Positions 23,532 through 33,103 of a stretch of DNA of 64,000 nt are shown in pieces. The DNA lies in assembly GCF_001307195.1 (NCBI RefSeq), contig NZ_CP012808.1, positions 2,728,001 through 2,792,000 of the forward strand, given 5' to 3'. Both the position numbers and the translations under genes were made by a program. Below the pieces are notes generated by a model, which saw only the letters and a list, made by a program, of their open reading frames with translations, made no database searches and was not told the DNA's origin. The DNA is from Acinetobacter equi. GTDB lineage: Bacteria; Pseudomonadota; Gammaproteobacteria; Pseudomonadales; Moraxellaceae. How positions within the stretch are numbered: the first letter of the stretch is position 1; every line of letters begins with the position of its first letter.

Positions 23532-24670
23532 TACTGTACTTTCACCAATCCAACCACACCTAATGTATCTGTTTTAATATTACCTAGTTCAACTTTTAAA
23601 CCCTGTTGACTTAATTGTTGGCTTAAATTCTGTAAACTTTGTGTATCTTTTGCCTTTAAGACCATATTGAGCCCTTGCTCATCATAATTAATTTGATCTG
23701 CAATAATTTGATTTTGCATCATTATTGGACCAATTTGACTTAACAAGTTCAGAGCAGATAAATTTGCCGTTTGACTTGCATTCATTTGCCCTTTAAATTC
23801 ACTTCTTATATTTTGCTCTGTTACCCGCAAATTCTGACCAAACCATGATTTATATTGCTGAATTGCTTGCTCAGCAGTTTGATTCGCTACATTTTTCAAC
23901 TTCATCCATCGTAACGCATCATAACTAAATTGCACAAAAATAATTGCAATAATGACAGCTATACATGTTTTCCAATAATCTGTAACCGTCGATTTACTCT
24001 TTGACTTTGGAATAAAATTCCAGGGATGTTGCTTAATTTTTTTAATTGATTCAAATTTTAAATCAAAAACTTCGATTTGATCTTCTGTAACACATGAAGT
24101 TAATACTTTGTATTGATGATAATTCAAATCAGCAACTCTATAGCACTGCTCTTTTTTTTGAAAATCTATATATATAGATAAGTCATCAATTGAATTTCCT
24201 GTAAATTCACCTTCTCTGACAAGTAATCGATCACCTAGATTTGCAATCACAGTCTGCCCTTTTTCAGGTAAAGGTAAAACTAGAAAATCTGGTAATAATG
24301 CAACAACTTTCACGGGAATCAACATTAAAGAATGAATAATATTTTCCAGTGTTTGATTTGAAATACCCGAAATAAACAATTGATCTGGCTGTTGAAAAAA
24401 ATGCATAACTTTCATGCTATCAATCGGCTGTATCGTAAACTCTTCCAACAAGTATCGGACACCATCATTCCCCAATTTTATATACTGAGGTTTCGATAAT
24501 GTTTGTTGAATTGCCTGTAAATGCCGACTTGGAAAATACACTACAGTCTCAGTACCATGATAAGACTGAATAGAATGGATCAACATTTCCAAACTTTCCG
24601 CTTTAAACCACGTTTCGCCAATTGACCAAAACCAAATACCATTCGTTTCAGGCATCCATAAATGCAACAT
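23531..24670 (-). CDS. gspL: type II secretion system protein L
   Basis: 379 residues: N-terminal cytoplasmic actin-like domain (about 1-225) that contacts the GspE ATPase, one membrane helix (about 231-250, TCIAVIIAIIFVQFSYDALR), and a periplasmic C-terminal ferredoxin-like domain (about 300-379). Domain order and overlap with gspM support the call. Sequence conservation in GspL is low. Confidence 0.87.
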   Translation of the reverse strand: MLHLWMPETNGIWFWSIGETWFKAESLEMLIHSIQSYHGTETVVYFPSRHLQAIQQTLSKPQYIKLGNDGVRYLLEEFTIQPIDSMKVMHFFQQPDQLFISGISNQTLENIIHSLMLIPVKVVALLPDFLVLPLPEKGQTVIANLGDRLLVREGEFTGNSIDDLSIYIDFQKKEQCYRVADLNYHQYKVLTSCVTEDQIEVFDLKFESIKKIKQHPWNFIPKSKSKSTVTDYWKTCIAVIIAIIFVQFSYDALRWMKLKNVANQTAEQAIQQYKSWFGQNLRVTEQNIRSEFKGQMNASQTANLSALNLLSQIGPIMMQNQIIADQINYDEQGLNMVLKAKDTQSLQNLSQQLSQQGLKVELGNIKTDTLGVVGLVKVQ

Positions 24671-24699
24671 GCTCTTCTGCCATTATATTTAAATTATTT

Positions 24700-25155
24700 T
24701 TATACTGTAGGTATGTAACTATTTACTTGTGTTGAAAGCCCTTGAGCAATAACAACTTGATCAAAAATACGTGCTTCTGCTAATGAATATGGATGAAAAG
24801 ATTCCATCGTTAAGATTGTTGAAATATGAGCAACAACATTCATATGACATACAACAGCAATAGATTCATAAGGTAAATAAGATAACCATTCAACCGCAAC
24901 CTTTGCATCGTCTTCAGGTTTAATCGCATTACAAATCACAACAGGTACATCTTTAAAATATACCTGTAAATACGATAATGTTTCTTGTGCTCTTAATAAT
25001 GGACTCACCACAAATACATCTGGCTGAATTTTTTTTCTTAAAAACCCTGCTATTTCAGCAGCCTGCAAATGTCCACGCGGTGTTAATGGACGTGATATAT
25101 CATTTCCATATACTGGAGGTGCCGCCTCTCCATGCCTAACCAAAGTCAATTGCAT
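24700..25155 (-). CDS. sixA: SixA-like histidine phosphatase
   Basis: 151 residues, histidine phosphatase superfamily. Catalytic LVRHGEA at 5-11, second Arg in SPLLRAQET (about 52-60), second His in VVCHMNVV (about 108-115). SixA of E. coli removes phosphate from phosphohistidine proteins such as PtsN-system components. It lies 29 bp before gspL on the same strand. Confidence 0.83.
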   Translation of the reverse strand: MQLTLVRHGEAAPPVYGNDISRPLTPRGHLQAAEIAGFLRKKIQPDVFVVSPLLRAQETLSYLQVYFKDVPVVICNAIKPEDDAKVAVEWLSYLPYESIAVVCHMNVVAHISTILTMESFHPYSLAEARIFDQVVIAQGLSTQVNSYIPTV

Positions 25156-25266
25156 TGCTTTTCCTTTCCTATATTCTATCTTCTGATTTTTATTACCATC
25201 TTTTTTAAGATTTGAAATTAAAAATCAGCATCAAATTTTATATCAACACAATTATAAAGTTTTACC

Positions 25267-25299
25267 ATGACAAATACCTGACAGTATTTGTCATTTTTA
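25267..25299. other. perfect 11-bp hairpin between gpsA and sixA
   Basis: ATGACAAATAC-CTGACA-GTATTTGTCAT with T5 on the plus-strand side only. For the minus-strand genes around it there is no U tract, so it is either a processing or attenuation structure in their mRNA, an operator, or the end of an unseen plus-strand transcript. Confidence 0.5.
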
Positions 25300-25313
25300 T
25301 ATTAATTTTCTGC

Positions 25314-26381
25314 TTACTGATGTGGTAGAACAAACTCCACATCACTACGATTACCATTTTTCATTAAAGAAAATGCAATACTTACTGGTGGTGCACCTTG
25401 ATAAATCACATCATATAGTGCACATGTGATTGGCATATATACACCTAGGTCTTCAGCACGTTTCTTGACCTGAACAATCGTATTAATACCTTCAGCAGTT
25501 TGACCCAGCTCTGTTGTCGCCTGCTCTAAAGTTTTTCCTTTTCCTAGAGCATAACCGACTTGATAGTTACGACTTAAAGGGCTACTACAAGTTGCAAACA
25601 AATCACCAACACCAGACAAACCAAGAAAGGTTAATGGGTTTGCACCTAATGTTACAGCAAAGCGACTCATTTCAGCCAAAGCACGTGTCAAAATCATACT
25701 TTTTGTATTTTCACCCACATCATATGCTGCTGCCATACCCATTGCGACCGCATAAATATTTTTTAACGCACCGCCAAGTTCAACACCATTTACATCATCA
25801 CTGGCAAATACACGAAATAATGCACTATGTAAGGCTTGCTGAACTGATGTTCTAACCAATTCTGAATCACTCGCAATCACAGTTCCAGCAGGCTGTCCTG
25901 CAACAATTTCTTTTGCTAAATTAGGACCAGAAAGTACACCATAAGGTACTTCAGGTAATTCTTGGCAAATGATATCGCTCATAAAACTAAACGTTTCTGC
26001 TTCAATACCTTTCGTTAAAGATACAATCGCCTGACCACTAATAAATGGTTTTGTCTGTTTTAAAACACTTCTAAAGGAATGGCTTGGAATTGCGACTAAA
26101 ATAATATCTCGATCTCTTACCGCAAGTTCTAAGTCCGAAACAGCCTTAAGTTCAGGTTCTAGTAAAAAATCAGGTAAATAACGCTTATTGATATGTGTTT
26201 CATTAATCTCTTTCGCAACAGCATCATCACGAATCCAAATCATGGTATCGCAACCATTACGGACCGCAGTATTTGCCATGGCAGTACCAAAACTACCACC
26301 GCCTAGAACTGTAATCCTTAAATCACCTTCTTTTTCTATTTTCAATTGATCAATTAAACCTGAAAAATCCAACTCAGACAT
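25314..26381 (-). CDS. gpsA: glycerol-3-phosphate dehydrogenase [NAD(P)+]
   Basis: 355 residues (E. coli 339), with about 20 extra N-terminal residues before the Rossmann fold. NAD motif VLGGGSFGTAMAN (about 25-37), LSGPNLAKEI (about 148-157), catalytic Lys in GGALKNIYAVAMG and the C-terminal FLGLSGVGDLFATC. It reduces dihydroxyacetone phosphate to sn-glycerol-3-phosphate for phospholipid synthesis. It follows the nitroreductase gene by 18 bp. Confidence 0.96.
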   Translation of the reverse strand: MSELDFSGLIDQLKIEKEGDLRITVLGGGSFGTAMANTAVRNGCDTMIWIRDDAVAKEINETHINKRYLPDFLLEPELKAVSDLELAVRDRDIILVAIPSHSFRSVLKQTKPFISGQAIVSLTKGIEAETFSFMSDIICQELPEVPYGVLSGPNLAKEIVAGQPAGTVIASDSELVRTSVQQALHSALFRVFASDDVNGVELGGALKNIYAVAMGMAAAYDVGENTKSMILTRALAEMSRFAVTLGANPLTFLGLSGVGDLFATCSSPLSRNYQVGYALGKGKTLEQATTELGQTAEGINTIVQVKKRAEDLGVYMPITCALYDVIYQGAPPVSIAFSLMKNGNRSDVEFVLPHQ

Positions 26382-26399
26382 AATGTCTTTTTCCTTATT

Positions 26400-26975
26400 T
26401 TATTTATTCCAATGATGCACAAACTCATTTACGTTTATTTCATGCCTTGGCGGTATTGCTTTAACCGCTGTTCCAATATAAATAATACCCGAGATTAAGT
26501 CATTTTCATTTAAACCGAGTGCTTGCTTAAAATGCTTTGATTCTACAACTGCCCCACTGCGCCACATTGTCGAAAACCCCTGTGCTTGTAGTGAAAGTAA
26601 GAAGTTTTGAATTGCTGCGCCAGTACTTAAAGTCTGCTCAAAATATGGAACTTTAGGATGCTCAATAAATTTAGTTAATGCAATTACCAATAGTGGTGCA
26701 CGATAAGGATGATTCTTCACTCTCTCTAATTGCGCTGCTTCAGTTTGACCTGTATCCGCTAATGCTTGTGATAATAACTCACCAAATGCTTCACGTTGAT
26801 CTTCAGGAATCACCACAAATCGGGTTGGTTTTAAACGATGATGATCAGGTGCTGTTAAAGCTGCAACAAAAGCTTTTTCTAACTGCTCTGCATTCGGAGC
26901 TGGTTCAACTAAATGCCCAATAGATTGACGTTGATGAATATTTTGATGCACGCTCTCTACGACTAAATCAACCAT
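26400..26975 (-). CDS. nitroreductase family FMN enzyme, YdjA-like
   Basis: 191 residues. RQSIGHLVEPAPNAEQLEKA (about 17-36) gives the R-x-S FMN-binding start, followed by APDHHRLKPTRFVV and GAAIQNFLLSLQAQGFSTMWRSG (shown in part), all typical of the compact YdjA/TdsD nitroreductase branch. Physiological substrate unknown. Probably cotranscribed with gpsA. Confidence 0.85.
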   Translation of the reverse strand: MVDLVVESVHQNIHQRQSIGHLVEPAPNAEQLEKAFVAALTAPDHHRLKPTRFVVIPEDQREAFGELLSQALADTGQTEAAQLERVKNHPYRAPLLVIALTKFIEHPKVPYFEQTLSTGAAIQNFLLSLQAQGFSTMWRSGAVVESKHFKQALGLNENDLISGIIYIGTAVKAIPPRHEINVNEFVHHWNK

Positions 26976-27195
26976 TGCATTTACAATCTAACTGAAATTA
27001 ACTCTTAGATTAGCACAAACAATTTTTCTTTCTCCACTTCAATATGTAGAATATTTTATCTAAGTATTACATGTAAAATCTCTTTAAATATAATAGATAT
27101 ACAATAAAATTAAGCTTTTCATATATTTCTCCATTTTTCACATCTATTTTTATGATTCAATGGATAGATTAAATCACTAACTGATTGAGTAAAAT

Positions 27196-27567
27196 ATGAA
27201 TAAAAAAATGGTATTAACTGGCCTCTTTTCAGCACTACTCATGAGTGCTTGCTCAACCACACCATCAAACCACACAACAATCATCCAAAAACCAAATAGT
27301 CAATTCGAAGTAACAGGATTAGGCAAAACCGAATTAATTGCTAAAAATAATGCTGCAAATGCAGCAAATAAATCTTGTGGTAAATTATCTGCAATTATTT
27401 TAAATGAAAAAACAACTTACAACGGCGTATTACAAGGAGTTGTTGACCCTCAAACTGGAAAACTTATTCAAGCAGCAACAAATGTTTTAGGCAAACTCTC
27501 AGGTACCAATACAGATATATCAAATGATGATGATTATCAAACAACGCTAAGTTTTCAATGTAAATAA
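27196..27567 (+). CDS. small predicted lipoprotein, unknown function
   Basis: 123 residues. Signal peptide MNKKMVLTGLFSALLMSAC with lipobox LMSAC, so Cys19 should be lipidated. The mature part is polar with Asn/Ala-rich stretches and two further Cys (about 55 and 122). A TATAAT at 27089-27094 may be the -10. I do not recognise a family. Confidence 0.75.
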   Translation: MNKKMVLTGLFSALLMSACSTTPSNHTTIIQKPNSQFEVTGLGKTELIAKNNAANAANKSCGKLSAIILNEKTTYNGVLQGVVDPQTGKLIQAATNVLGKLSGTNTDISNDDDYQTTLSFQCK

Positions 27568-27574
27568 TAGCCAT

Positions 27575-27605
27575 AAAAAAATGCCACTTTATCGTGGCAT
27601 TTTTT
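27575..27605. terminator. bidirectional terminator, lipoprotein / rhlB
   Basis: ATGCCAC-TTTATC-GTGGCAT flanked by A6 and T5. Confidence 0.9.
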
Positions 27606-27637
27606 ATCTCTTCAACCCTCTTTAAGGATTTACTCGA

Positions 27638-28789
27638 TTAGCAATAACCATCTAATCGCGTTAGCGGTAATTTTTGCCCAATCGCTTTTTCAATTTCTGG
27701 AAGATAAAAAGCATCATCTTCAGACAAGAAACTAATACTTACACCACGAGTACCTGCACGACCCGTACGACCAATACGATGTACATAATCATCTGACTGC
27801 TCTGGTAAAGTAAAATTGATGACATGAGAGACACCATCAACATGAATACCACGACCAGCAACATCAGTTGCAATCATAATATTTTGTTTACCATTTTTGA
27901 ACTGATCAAGCATTTTTAAACGCTTGTCTTGTGCAATTTCACCTGAAAGCATTACAACTTTATAACCATCTTTTTTCAAATGATCGTATAAGCGTCTAAC
28001 TTGGTCACGACGATTTGCAAAAATCATCACTTTTTCAATAGGTTCATCACGTAAAATATCTTGCAATAATTTATATTTATCTGAACCTGCAACCATGTAA
28101 ACTCGTTGTTCTACATCTGCATTGGTCTTCTTATCAGGTTCAATTTCAACTGTTACAGGTTCAAATAACCATTGCTGAGCTAAATTTAATACATCATAGT
28201 TAAATGTCGCAGAGAACATTAAAGTTTGGCGTTGTTCTTTTCTTGGTGAATAACGAACAATACGCTTAACAGATGGAATAAATCCCATATCCAATAAACG
28301 ATCTGCTTCATCAATTACTAAAAATTCTATCTGATCCAACCAAACTTGCTTTTGTTCAACTAAATCAATGAGTCGACCTGGTGTTGCCACCATAATATCT
28401 ACAAAATTTTTATCTAAAAGTGAAGTTTGCTTATCAAAATCAACACCACCAAGAAGCGTCACCAAATGTAAATTCGTAAACTTAGTTAACTCTTTAGCAT
28501 CACTTTCAATTTGTAATGCAAGTTCACGTGTCGGAGCCAAAATTAATGCACGTGGTTCACCACGGTATCTCTGTTCTTGAATTGGATTATTCAGCAGATC
28601 ATTGATTACACTAATTAAGAAGGCAGCTGTCTTACCAGTACCAGTTTGTGCTCGACCAATTGCATCATGCCCGGCTAATGTATATTTTAAAACCTTCTGC
28701 TGAATTGATGTCATAGTGCTAAAGCCTAATGCATCAATTGCTTTTTTCAAATCAGGATGTAAATTTAAGGTTTCAAAACCAGCTGACAT
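27638..28789 (-). CDS. rhlB: DEAD-box ATP-dependent RNA helicase RhlB
   Basis: 383 residues with the full motif set: Q motif FSTMTSIQQ, motif I AQTGTGKTAAF, Ia PTRELALQ, II DEAD (VIDEADRLLDMGF), III SAT, IV MIFANRRDQ, V ATDVAGRGIHV, VI HRIGRTGRAG. There is almost no C-terminal extension, as in short RhlB forms; E. coli RhlB (421) has a basic tail for the degradosome. It unwinds RNA for turnover. The cold-shock gene directly upstream is separated by a terminator. Confidence 0.9.
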   Translation of the reverse strand: MSAGFETLNLHPDLKKAIDALGFSTMTSIQQKVLKYTLAGHDAIGRAQTGTGKTAAFLISVINDLLNNPIQEQRYRGEPRALILAPTRELALQIESDAKELTKFTNLHLVTLLGGVDFDKQTSLLDKNFVDIMVATPGRLIDLVEQKQVWLDQIEFLVIDEADRLLDMGFIPSVKRIVRYSPRKEQRQTLMFSATFNYDVLNLAQQWLFEPVTVEIEPDKKTNADVEQRVYMVAGSDKYKLLQDILRDEPIEKVMIFANRRDQVRRLYDHLKKDGYKVVMLSGEIAQDKRLKMLDQFKNGKQNIMIATDVAGRGIHVDGVSHVINFTLPEQSDDYVHRIGRTGRAGTRGVSISFLSEDDAFYLPEIEKAIGQKLPLTRLDGYC

Positions 28790-28841
28790 ATTAATATGCT
28801 CTAACTCACTAATGGATAAATAAAGTTTTTACATTATAAAC

Positions 28842-28874
28842 AAAAAACGCCCCAATATACATCAGGGCGTTTTC
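28842..28874 (-). terminator. terminator of the cold-shock gene
   Basis: AACGCCC...GGGGCGTT stem with an 11-nt loop; on the minus strand followed by T6. Confidence 0.88.
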
Positions 28875-28892
28875 CTCAAACCAATCTAAAGA

Positions 28893-29108
28893 TTAGTCTA
28901 ATGGCTGAACTTCTTCAGCTTGGAAGCCTTTTTGACCTTTAACTACGCTGAATTCAACGCGTTGACCGTCACGAAGTGAACGGTGGCCGTCGCCTTGGAT
29001 AGCACGGAAGTGAACAAATACATCATCACCGCCATTGCGTTGAATAAAGCCAAAGCCTTTAGTGTCGTTAAACCATTTTACTACGCCTTGTTCGCGAGCA
29101 GCTGTCAT
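28893..29108 (-). CDS. cold-shock domain protein (CspA family)
   Basis: 71 residues, a single cold-shock domain: [14 protein letters not shown] carries RNP1 (KGFGFI, 17-22) and VFVHF (29-33) is RNP2. It binds single-stranded RNA and DNA and melts mRNA structure at low temperature. SD GAGGA lies 8 nt before ATG. A leader of at least 100 nt upstream, with a hairpin (CACC/GGTG near 29140), is in keeping with csp mRNAs. Confidence 0.95.
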   Translation of the reverse strand: MTAAREQGVVKWFNDTKGFGFIQRNGGDDVFVHFRAIQGDGHRSLRDGQRVEFSVVKGQKGFQAEEVQPLD

Positions 29109-29485
29109 AAGTTAATCCTCATTGATTTAATAGAAGGACCACCCGGTGTTGCAAACAGCAGACAAACAAGGGTTAAAAACAATTTTTATTTCTAATCTTG
29201 TAATCATTCTGTGAAACTATTAACAAAATCCCGGTTACATCCATAATATGAAGTAGGTTTCAAACAATTTTTAGTTGTTGTAAATCCTAATTCGAAATGA
29301 GCTTACCATGTGTTTAAAACAATTAATAGATTTTTTTTTATATATCTTATTCAATTTTAGTGATTTAATTTATACGTCATTTTTATGCATAGACCTTTGT
29401 TAAATTAAATAAATTTTTTTTTGGATTTGGCTTTAAATTTGCTAATATAATATGTTCTTAAATGTAATTTACTTAAAATTTGATC
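29109..29485. other. divergent regulatory region, cold-shock gene / tusA-like gene
   Basis: About 375 bp without a gene. The left part is the cold-shock leader; a TATTAT (29253-29258, minus) is a possible -10. The right part holds TTGGAT (29421-29426) with TAATAT (29443-29448, 16-bp spacer) or TATAAT (29446-29451) for the tusA-like gene. The middle is T-rich with nothing further recognised. Confidence 0.45.
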
Positions 29486-29719
29486 ATGAATGATATTGAT
29501 TCATCAATGAATGTCATTGACGCAATGGGTAAACCTTGCCCCATGCCATTATTAATGCTCAAACGTTCATTAAAGAACAATCAAGGAAAAAAAATTTTAT
29601 TAAAGTCTTCAGACCCACACAGTTTGCAAGATATTTCACGTTACTGTGAAATAAATCACATCAAATGTGAATCCTTGAAGATTTCAGAATATGAATTTCA
29701 CTATATTATTGAAGTATAA
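29486..29719 (+). CDS. TusA/SirA-family sulfur-carrier-like protein
   Basis: 77 residues from ATG at 29486 (a TTG at 29480 is in frame). VIDAMGKPCPMPLLMLKRSL contains the CPxP signature (Cys about 17) that carries persulfide in TusA. TusA supplies sulfur for tRNA 2-thiouridine and other cofactors. Length and motif fit; the branch (TusA proper or another family member) cannot be settled by eye. It precedes rpoH by 135 bp. Confidence 0.85.
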   Translation: MNDIDSSMNVIDAMGKPCPMPLLMLKRSLKNNQGKKILLKSSDPHSLQDISRYCEINHIKCESLKISEYEFHYIIEV

Positions 29720-29749
29720 TATGATCTTTCTGTTCTCATTTTATTCATA

Positions 29750-29798
29750 TTTGACATTAAAGATTACATTTCTTCACTAATTGAGCTTTAATGTCTAA
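29750..29798 (+). promoter_or_regulatory. inverted repeat over the predicted rpoH promoter
   Basis: TTTGACATTAAAG (29750-29762) and CTTTAATGTCTAA (29786-29798): 13-nt arms with one mismatch and a 23-nt spacer. The left arm contains a perfect -35, TTGACA (29751-29756); the -10 is weak. A second hairpin GCTTTA-AGA-TAAAGC follows at 29807-29821. There is no T tract, so a tusA-like terminator is unlikely. It may be a repressor site or mRNA structure. Confidence 0.5.
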
Positions 29799-29854
29799 CG
29801 TTATTAGCTTTAAGATAAAGCATAGTCATTTACACAATCCTATGAGGAGACAAT

Positions 29855-30724
29855 ATGAGTGACAGCAGCAATCAATTGATGCCCCTGTCATTATCGGCGC
29901 CAGGTGCAAATCTCGGTGCTTATATTAGTACTGTCAATCAAATACCAATTTTAACAGCTGAACAAGAAAAAGAGTTAGCTGAACGATATTTCTATGACCA
30001 AGATCTTGACGCTGCAAAGATGCTAGTCATGTCACATTTACGTTTTGTTGTGCATATTGCACGTAGCTATGCGGGTTATGGTTTGCCGCAAGGGGATCTC
30101 ATCCAAGAGGGCAATTTAGGCCTAATGAAAGCTGTTAAACGCTTCGACCCTAATATGGGCGTACGTTTAGTTTCTTTTGCTGTCCATTGGATCAAAGCAG
30201 AAATTCATGAATACGTCATTCGTAATTGGCGTATTGTTAAAATTGCAACAACAAAAGCTCAGCGTAAATTATTCTTTAATTTAAGAAGTTTAAAAAAATC
30301 GAGTAAAAAACTTACCCTCGAAGAAGCACAATCAATTGCAAATGACTTAAATGTAACAGCAGAACAAGTCCTTGAAATGGAAGGTCGTTTAACTGCTTAC
30401 GATGCTGCATTTGAAGCTTCAGGCGATGATGACGACGAAGGTTCAACTCACGTTGCTCCTGCATTGTACTTAGAAGACAATCGTTATGATCCAGCTCGCT
30501 TAGTTGAAAATGAAGATTATGAAGAACAAAGCACCGCTGCACTTCATGATGCAATGGAACAGCTTGATGATCGTTCTCGTAATATTCTACAACGTCGCTG
30601 GTTAGATGATGATAAATCCACACTACATGAGCTTGCCGCTGAATATAACGTTTCTGCGGAACGTATTCGCCAATTAGAAAAAAATGCGATGGAAAAAATT
30701 AAAGTCGCAATGTCATCCAATTAA
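29855..30724 (+). CDS. rpoH: RNA polymerase sigma-32 (heat-shock) factor
   Basis: 289 residues (E. coli 284). Region 2 shows [25 protein letters not shown] and [20 protein letters not shown] (each in part), the RpoH box QRKLFFNLR that distinguishes sigma-32 is at about 131-139, and region 4 has [16 protein letters not shown]. It directs transcription of chaperone and protease genes. SD GAGGAG lies 7 nt before ATG. It has its own terminator. Confidence 0.97.
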   Translation: MSDSSNQLMPLSLSAPGANLGAYISTVNQIPILTAEQEKELAERYFYDQDLDAAKMLVMSHLRFVVHIARSYAGYGLPQGDLIQEGNLGLMKAVKRFDPNMGVRLVSFAVHWIKAEIHEYVIRNWRIVKIATTKAQRKLFFNLRSLKKSSKKLTLEEAQSIANDLNVTAEQVLEMEGRLTAYDAAFEASGDDDDEGSTHVAPALYLEDNRYDPARLVENEDYEEQSTAALHDAMEQLDDRSRNILQRRWLDDDKSTLHELAAEYNVSAERIRQLEKNAMEKIKVAMSSN

Positions 30725-30741
30725 CAATATAAACAATGATT

Positions 30742-30768
30742 AAAAAAAGGGCCAAGTGCCCTTTTTTT
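30742..30768 (+). terminator. rpoH terminator
   Basis: AAAAAAAGGGC-CAAGT-GCCCTTTTTTT. Confidence 0.92.
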
Positions 30769-30864
30769 AATACATAAAACTTCAATAATTGAAACGCTAT
30801 TATACTTTATTGAAACAGCACATTTATGCTATGTTTGAAACACTTTTAGTGTTGGTAAATTATT

Positions 30865-31230
30865 ATGTGGATTGCAATTGCGGCACTCAATTTAGCTTTC
30901 GCTGTAATGCTAGGTGCATTTGGTGCACATGGACTCAAAGCTCATGCAACAGAAGCTCAACTTGCTTGGTGGCAAACCTCCACAGATTATTTTTTTTATA
31001 GTGCCTTAGGTTTATTGGCTATTGGCATTATTGCCAAAGTCATTCCACAAATTCCAATTAAATCTAGTTTCCTACTTATTCAAATAGGAATTTTATTTTT
31101 CTGTGGATCTTTATATATCATGGCACTAGGCTTACCACGAGGCTTAGGTGCAATCACACCAATTGGTGGTGCACTGATGATTTTAGGTTGGTTATTATTG
31201 GCATGGAATGCATTTAAATATGCAAAATAA
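30865..31230 (+). CDS. DUF423 family membrane protein (YgdD-like)
   Basis: 121 residues, four hydrophobic segments. MLGAFGAHGLK (about 15-25) and GGALMILGWLLLAWNAFK are family hallmarks. Function unknown in the family. It is 14 bp before thiS and may be cotranscribed with thiS-thiG. Confidence 0.87.
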   Translation: MWIAIAALNLAFAVMLGAFGAHGLKAHATEAQLAWWQTSTDYFFYSALGLLAIGIIAKVIPQIPIKSSFLLIQIGILFFCGSLYIMALGLPRGLGAITPIGGALMILGWLLLAWNAFKYAK

Positions 31231-31244
31231 AATAGGATTTTAAA

Positions 31245-31442
31245 ATGAAAATCTATTTAAATGGCGAACAACAAGAAACTCAATGTACCAATCTTTTACA
31301 ACTCATTCAGGAACTTGCTTTAGAGGGTAAACGCTTTGCTGTAGAAAAAAATGAAATGATTATTTCTAAAAGCAAACTTGAGCAAGCTATTCTTACCGAA
31401 AACGATAAAATTGAAATTATTCATGCCGTCGGTGGCGGTTAA
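31245..31442 (+). CDS. thiS: sulfur carrier protein ThiS
   Basis: 65 residues, ubiquitin-like fold, ending AVGGG; the C-terminal Gly-Gly is adenylated and thiocarboxylated to deliver sulfur for the thiamine thiazole ring. It is 12 bp before thiG, its partner. Confidence 0.95.
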   Translation: MKIYLNGEQQETQCTNLLQLIQELALEGKRFAVEKNEMIISKSKLEQAILTENDKIEIIHAVGGG

Positions 31443-31454
31443 TTTGGAGTACAC

Positions 31455-32240
31455 ATGGAAGATACAGCCCTTAAAATTGGCTCACGCATATTTCAATCTC
31501 GCCTACTCGTAGGTACTGGAAAATATAAAGACCTGCATGAAACAGATTTAGCTATTCAAGCAAGTGGTGCAGAAATTGTGACTCTCGCTATTCGTCGAGT
31601 CAATATTGGACAACACCGAGATCAACCGAATTTACTTTCTGTAATTCCACCTGAAAAATATACATTATTACCAAATACCGCAGGTTGCTTTGATGCAAAC
31701 AGTGCTATTCGCACATGCATGCTTGCACGTGAGTTACTAGATGGTCACAACCTTGTAAAACTTGAAGTTTTAGGTGATGAAAAAACACTTTATCCTAATA
31801 TCACAGAAACCTTAAAAGCTGCTCAAACCTTAATTGAAGATGGTTTTGAAGTTATGGTTTATACATCTGATGATCCAATTGTTGCACAAGAACTTGAAAG
31901 TATGGGTTGTGTCGCGATTATGCCTTTAGGTAGCCTCATTGGTTCTGGTTTAGGAATTTTAAACCCGCACACTATTTCTATTATTAAAGAAAATGCAAAA
32001 GTTCCTGTTCTTGTCGATGCAGGTGTTGGAACAGCAAGTGATGCTGCTATTGCAATGGAATTAGGTTGCGATGGTGTACTTATGAATACCGCTATTGCAG
32101 CAGCACAAAATCCAATTTTAATGGCATCTGCAATGAAAAAAGCAGTTGAAGCAGGTCGAGAAGCCTATTTAGCAGGTCGTATGCCTCGTAAACGAATGGC
32201 GAATGCAAGCTCACCTGAAACTGGGTATTTCTTTAAATAA
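31455..32240 (+). CDS. thiG: thiazole synthase
   Basis: 261 residues (usual about 256). [12 protein letters not shown] (about 14-25), [15 protein letters not shown] with the Schiff-base Lys (about 96), [13 protein letters not shown] and [21 protein letters not shown] (in part) are the ThiG signatures. It condenses deoxyxylulose phosphate, dehydroglycine and ThiS thiocarboxylate into the thiazole phosphate. The rest of the thiazole pathway is not in the window. Confidence 0.97.
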   Translation: MEDTALKIGSRIFQSRLLVGTGKYKDLHETDLAIQASGAEIVTLAIRRVNIGQHRDQPNLLSVIPPEKYTLLPNTAGCFDANSAIRTCMLARELLDGHNLVKLEVLGDEKTLYPNITETLKAAQTLIEDGFEVMVYTSDDPIVAQELESMGCVAIMPLGSLIGSGLGILNPHTISIIKENAKVPVLVDAGVGTASDAAIAMELGCDGVLMNTAIAAAQNPILMASAMKKAVEAGREAYLAGRMPRKRMANASSPETGYFFK

Positions 32241-32256
32241 GACTGATAATTTTTTC

Positions 32257-32286
32257 GTGAAAAGAATGTTGAAACATTCTTTTCAC
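32257..32286 (+). terminator. hairpin after thiG, probable terminator
   Basis: GTGAAAAGAATGTT with AACATTCTTTTCAC: 14 complementary pairs, tiny loop. It lacks a long T run (CTTTC follows). Confidence 0.6.
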
Positions 32287-32308
32287 TTTCTAATATTTGA
32301 GAATTACA

Positions 32309-32977
32309 ATGAAAATAATTTTTACCTTTCTTTTAATTTTAATCCCCTCTTTTACATTTTCTCAAACAACATCTTCTAAATTAAAATCATTAATCCCTAA
32401 AAATTGGGAAGTACTTACTTACGCAGAAGGTAGTTTAAGCGCAGATAATCTAGATGATCTCGCTATTATTATTCAACCAAAAAATACCAATATTAAAAAT
32501 AGAAAATTACTGATTTTTTTTAAACAAAACCAAAGCTATCAAAAAATATTATCTAAAGAAATTCCTGAATGGACATATAGAGATCAAGAAGCATGTATGA
32601 GTGATGCAATTGATGAAGATAGTTTGACTATTAAAAATAAAATTTTAGATATTTCATTTAATGACTTGAACACTTGTTCAAATTGGTATGGGCTAGAATG
32701 GAAATATCGTTTTAAATATATACAATCACAATTTACTTTAACAGGTTTCGATTATTGGCTTCTTTATAAGACTGATGGAACGCTTAAACAATATAGTGGA
32801 AATTTTTTAACAAAAAAATTAAAAATAACTTTAAGTAATGCATTCGATGAAAATATTCAACCTAAAATTACTTGGTCAAGCTTAAAACCTATTATCCCTA
32901 ATACACTTCAACAGATTCAATTTCAACATAATCAAAGCGCTCTAGATCAAATGACTTCAAATGAATTAAAAGAATAG
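32309..32977 (+). CDS. exported protein of unknown function
   Basis: 222 residues from ATG at 32309. Signal peptide MKIIFTFLLILIPSFTFS-QT. The segment AEGSLSADNLDDLAIII resembles the GDLNGDxxDDLAI pattern of FG-GAP/VCBS-like repeats but has lost most Asp ligands. Two Cys (about 93 and 118) may form a disulfide. Very A+T-rich. Not recognised further. Confidence 0.7.
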   Translation: MKIIFTFLLILIPSFTFSQTTSSKLKSLIPKNWEVLTYAEGSLSADNLDDLAIIIQPKNTNIKNRKLLIFFKQNQSYQKILSKEIPEWTYRDQEACMSDAIDEDSLTIKNKILDISFNDLNTCSNWYGLEWKYRFKYIQSQFTLTGFDYWLLYKTDGTLKQYSGNFLTKKLKITLSNAFDENIQPKITWSSLKPIIPNTLQQIQFQHNQSALDQMTSNELKE

Positions 32978-33062
32978 ATATATTTTTCACTTATTTTTTG
33001 ATCACCATATATCATTTAAAATAAAATACCTTTTAGAAACCATCAACAATATAAATAAAAAC

Positions 33063-33086
33063 AGCCTTTTTAAAAGGCTATTTTTT
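33063..33086. terminator. bidirectional terminator
   Basis: AGCCTTTT-TA-AAAAGGCT then ATTTTTT, between two converging genes. Confidence 0.85.
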
Positions 33087-33103
33087 AATGAAGAATACTT
33101 AAT

